From: JBGPYM01 sp041493205
Lineage (GTDB): Bacteria > Bacteroidota > Ignavibacteria > UBA10030 > UBA6906
DNA: 26,387 bases
Assembly (NCBI GenBank): GCA_041493205.1
Contig: JBGPYM010000014.1
Span: 1 to 26,387 of the forward strand
Reading direction: 5' to 3'
Positions within the stretch are counted from its first letter, which is position 1. Every line of letters starts with the position of its first letter. Both the position numbers and the translations under genes were made by a program. The notes under the pieces were generated by a model that did not search any database, had not been told where the DNA came from, and saw only the letters and a program-made list of their open reading frames with translations. Below, in pieces: positions 24,512 to 26,387 of this stretch.

Positions 24512-25506
24512 GCCCACGGGGGACGGGGAATGACGTTGTTGACGCCCGCGATCTGAAAGCATCGTACGATGCGCTGCGCGGCGAGATTGCCAAGGTCATC
24601 GTCGGACAGGAAGGCGTCATTGAAGAGCTTCTCACCGCGCTCCTGGCCCGCGGCCATTGCCTGCTGGTGGGTGTCCCCGGCCTCGCAAAAACCCTCCTCA
24701 TCAAGACCCTCGCCGAGGTGCTGGACCTGAGCTTCAACAGGATCCAGTTCACTCCCGATCTTATGCCGAGCGACATCACCGGCACGGAGATTCTGGAGGA
24801 GAACGTTTCCACGGGCGCGAAGTCATTCAAATTCATCCGCGGACCGGTGTTCGCCAATATCGTTCTCGCCGATGAGATCAACAGAACCCCGCCGAAGACC
24901 CAGGCCGCCCTCCTCGAGGCGATGCAGGAACACCGGGTGACCGCGGCGGGGCACACGTACACGCTGCAGGAACCGTTCTTCGTCCTCGCCACGCAAAATC
25001 CGATTGAGCAGGAAGGGACGTACCCGCTGCCTGAAGCACAGCTGGACCGGTTTATGTTCAACCTCTGGCTCGAGTACCCGTCGCACACGGAGGAGATGCA
25101 GATTGTCAGAACCACCACCGGGGACCATACCCCGTCGCCGTCGCGGGTCCTGACGGGAGCACAGATCATTCGCTTCCAGGATCTCGTGCGGCGCGTTCCC
25201 GTCGCCGACAACGTTATCGAATTTGCAGTGCGCCTCGCTACCATGACCCGTCCGAAATCCGATCGCGCGCCGAAGTTCATCCGCGACTGGCTGAGCTGGG
25301 GTGCGGGCCCGCGCGCGTCGCAAAACCTGATTCTTGGCGCAAAGACGCGCGCGATTCTCAGCGGGCGCCATACGCCGGACATAAACGACGTACGGGCGGT
25401 CGCGGGCCCGACGCTGCGGCACCGGATTGTTCCGAACTTCAATGCCGAGGCGGACGGGGTGAGCGCCATCGAAATCGTCGAACGCCTGCTGCGGGAAGCC
25501 GCGTAG
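24508..25506 (+). CDS. MoxR-family AAA+ ATPase
   Basis: Cytoplasmic AAA+ ATPase of the MoxR group, 332 residues, thought to act as a chaperone for assembly or activation of partner complexes, often with VWA proteins. Walker A is GVPGLAKT (55-62) and Walker B is VLADEIN (119-125). Other motifs are RGPVFANIVL, the sensor-1 segment VLATQNPIEQEGTYPLPEAQLDRF (contains ATQNPIE) and a C-terminal lid with the sensor-2 region near residues 280-320. The start overlaps the SurA-type gene by 4 bp and a VWA-like membrane protein follows after 52 nt, the usual MoxR context. The exact client is unknown. No DUF58 gene lies between MoxR and the VWA gene, unlike the commonest arrangement. Confidence 0.94.
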   Translation: MSPRGTGNDVVDARDLKASYDALRGEIAKVIVGQEGVIEELLTALLARGHCLLVGVPGLAKTLLIKTLAEVLDLSFNRIQFTPDLMPSDITGTEILEENVSTGAKSFKFIRGPVFANIVLADEINRTPPKTQAALLEAMQEHRVTAAGHTYTLQEPFFVLATQNPIEQEGTYPLPEAQLDRFMFNLWLEYPSHTEEMQIVRTTTGDHTPSPSRVLTGAQIIRFQDLVRRVPVADNVIEFAVRLATMTRPKSDRAPKFIRDWLSWGAGPRASQNLILGAKTRAILSGRHTPDINDVRAVAGPTLRHRIVPNFNAEADGVSAIEIVERLLREAA

Positions 25507-25558
25507 GCGGCCTTCACCGGCGCCTCCAGGGCGGGAATAATCACCGGTCGCTGCTTCG

Positions 25559-26387
25559 ATGCCATCCATCGAGATCTCCTTCTCCACTCCCGCCTTCGTC
25601 GTTCTCCTCCTGATTCTTGCCGCGGGGACCCTTTCCTGGTTCTTTTATCGTACAACGCTCCCGGCCGTGGCACGCCCCCTCCGCCTGGTGCTCGGTGTCC
25701 TCCGCGGCCTGGCGCTTGCACTGCTCTGTACGCTTCTCTGCGCACCGCTCCTCCGGCTGGTCCGTGTCACACGCCATCCTCCCGTCATTGCCGTGCTGGC
25801 AGACAGGAGCGCCAGCATGGGCATCACGGACAGAAACGGGAGCCGTGCGGGAATCATGATGCGCCTCCTCGGCAAGGATCTGCCTGCATCCATCCCCGGC
25901 GGCGCGGATGTGCGGTACTGGACGTTCGGGGTCGGGTTCAGCCAGCCACGTGATACGCCGCCGGACTCCATAACGTGTACCGATGAATTGACCGACCTTG
26001 CGGGCGCGATCCGGGGCCTTGCCCGTGTCCGGGAGCAGTTCAACCTGCAGGCCGCGGTTCTGCTGACGGACGGCGTATATACCGTCGGCGACAATCCGTA
26101 TCATGATGCCGGGCTTGCCGGCATCCCGCTTTTTGCGATCGGGATCGGCGATACGGCCGAGCAGAAGGACGTTCTGATTTCCCGGGTGGCTGCCAACGAC
26201 CTGGTATTCGCGGGCACTCCGTCGCCGGTGGACGTCACTCTCAAGAGCAACGGCTTTACCGGTGAGCGGGCTGATGTAACGCTGACGGAAGGATCCCGAG
26301 TTCTCGGCAGAGCGCAGGTCACGCTTCCGCCCGGGACCTCGGAAACGCCGGTCGAGCTTGCCTACACGCCGGAGAGCGAGGGGAGCC
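25559..26387 (+). CDS. Membrane-anchored VWA-domain protein (5' part)
   Basis: Partial gene running off the window; 276 codons are visible. Two N-terminal hydrophobic segments are seen at about residues 10-30 and 42-66, then a von Willebrand factor A fold. The MIDAS-like metal site is VLADRSASMG (Asp82, Ser84, Ser86), with the later strand VLLTDGVYTVGDNP carrying the third MIDAS acidic residue. A beta-sandwich-like segment follows (VAANDLVFAGTPSPVDVTLKS region). The ATG at 25559 is the first start after an in-frame TAA at 25538-25540; no strong ribosome site precedes it. It probably works with the upstream MoxR ATPase. Larger family members end with a glutamine-amidotransferase-like fold, which cannot be checked here. 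Confidence 0.8.
   Translation, partial: MPSIEISFSTPAFVVLLLILAAGTLSWFFYRTTLPAVARPLRLVLGVLRGLALALLCTLLCAPLLRLVRVTRHPPVIAVLADRSASMGITDRNGSRAGIMMRLLGKDLPASIPGGADVRYWTFGVGFSQPRDTPPDSITCTDELTDLAGAIRGLARVREQFNLQAAVLLTDGVYTVGDNPYHDAGLAGIPLFAIGIGDTAEQKDVLISRVAANDLVFAGTPSPVDVTLKSNGFTGERADVTLTEGSRVLGRAQVTLPPGTSETPVELAYTPESEGS

Noticed and set aside
24300..25745. 481-codon and neighbouring 447-codon minus-strand frames opposite surA-like and MoxR genes
   Set aside because: Low-complexity Arg/Ser/Ala-rich translations that shadow well-supported plus-strand genes.

Overview
The window is a dense, GC-rich (I estimate about 60%) bacterial chromosome segment holding 22 protein-coding genes, the last one cut by the window end. 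I see no rRNA, tRNA, CRISPR array, insertion sequence, integrase or phage gene. The gene content (LytS/LytTR pair, MGH1-like glycoside hydrolase, DUF4412 and DUF1460 proteins, a YicC-Gmk-omega-CoaBC cluster, three SurA-like proteins before a MoxR operon) and a CoaBC with Asp and Ser at two positions that are Asn and Cys in E. coli suggest a Gram-negative member of the FCB group, most likely Bacteroidota, Ignavibacteriota or a relative. That placement is inference from family patterns; no marker RNA is present.

Layout. (1) 13-6157, plus strand: six genes in which every neighbouring pair overlaps, encoding a LytS-type kinase, a GH63/MGH1-like hydrolase, a LytTR response regulator, a Ca2+/H+ antiporter, 3-methyladenine DNA glycosylase I and the radical SAM enzyme AmrS. 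A hairpin followed by eight T (6293-6339) is a plausible terminator. (2) 6414-8826, plus strand: a TPR/TonB-like protein with a central membrane helix, and a family 2 glycosyltransferase. (3) 15867-8862, minus strand: yicC-gmk-rpoZ-coaBC-udg-dnaB-DUF1460 amidase-DUF4412, a mostly tightly packed housekeeping run that converges on the glycosyltransferase at an inverted repeat. (4) 15868-16033: a 166-bp divergent intergenic region with concentric inverted repeats, DnaA-box-like 9-mers and a promoter that predicts an almost leaderless rqcH mRNA. (5) 16034-19900, plus strand: rqcH, panE and a Cys/Met PLP enzyme. (6) 19981-26387, plus strand: a good sigma70-type promoter, then two lipoproteins and one secreted protein of the SurA/parvulin class, a MoxR ATPase and the start of a membrane-anchored VWA protein.

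How the genes fit together. Region 3 joins transcription (omega), GTP/GDP supply (Gmk), coenzyme A synthesis (CoaBC), uracil repair (UDG) and replication (DnaB). PanE in region 5 supplies pantoate for the same coenzyme A pathway. RqcH rescues stalled large ribosomal subunits. Region 6 looks like an envelope-protein folding operon followed by a MoxR/VWA module. Region 1 pairs an envelope sensor and its regulator with a sugar hydrolase, an ion antiporter and a DNA repair enzyme, which is the most unexpected combination here.

No stretch of more than 300 bases lacks a gene; the longest gap is 6158-6413. I did not find a clearly novel multi-gene system. The best leads are the structure of the yicC/rqcH intergenic region, the split two-component locus and the unusual TonB-like architecture.
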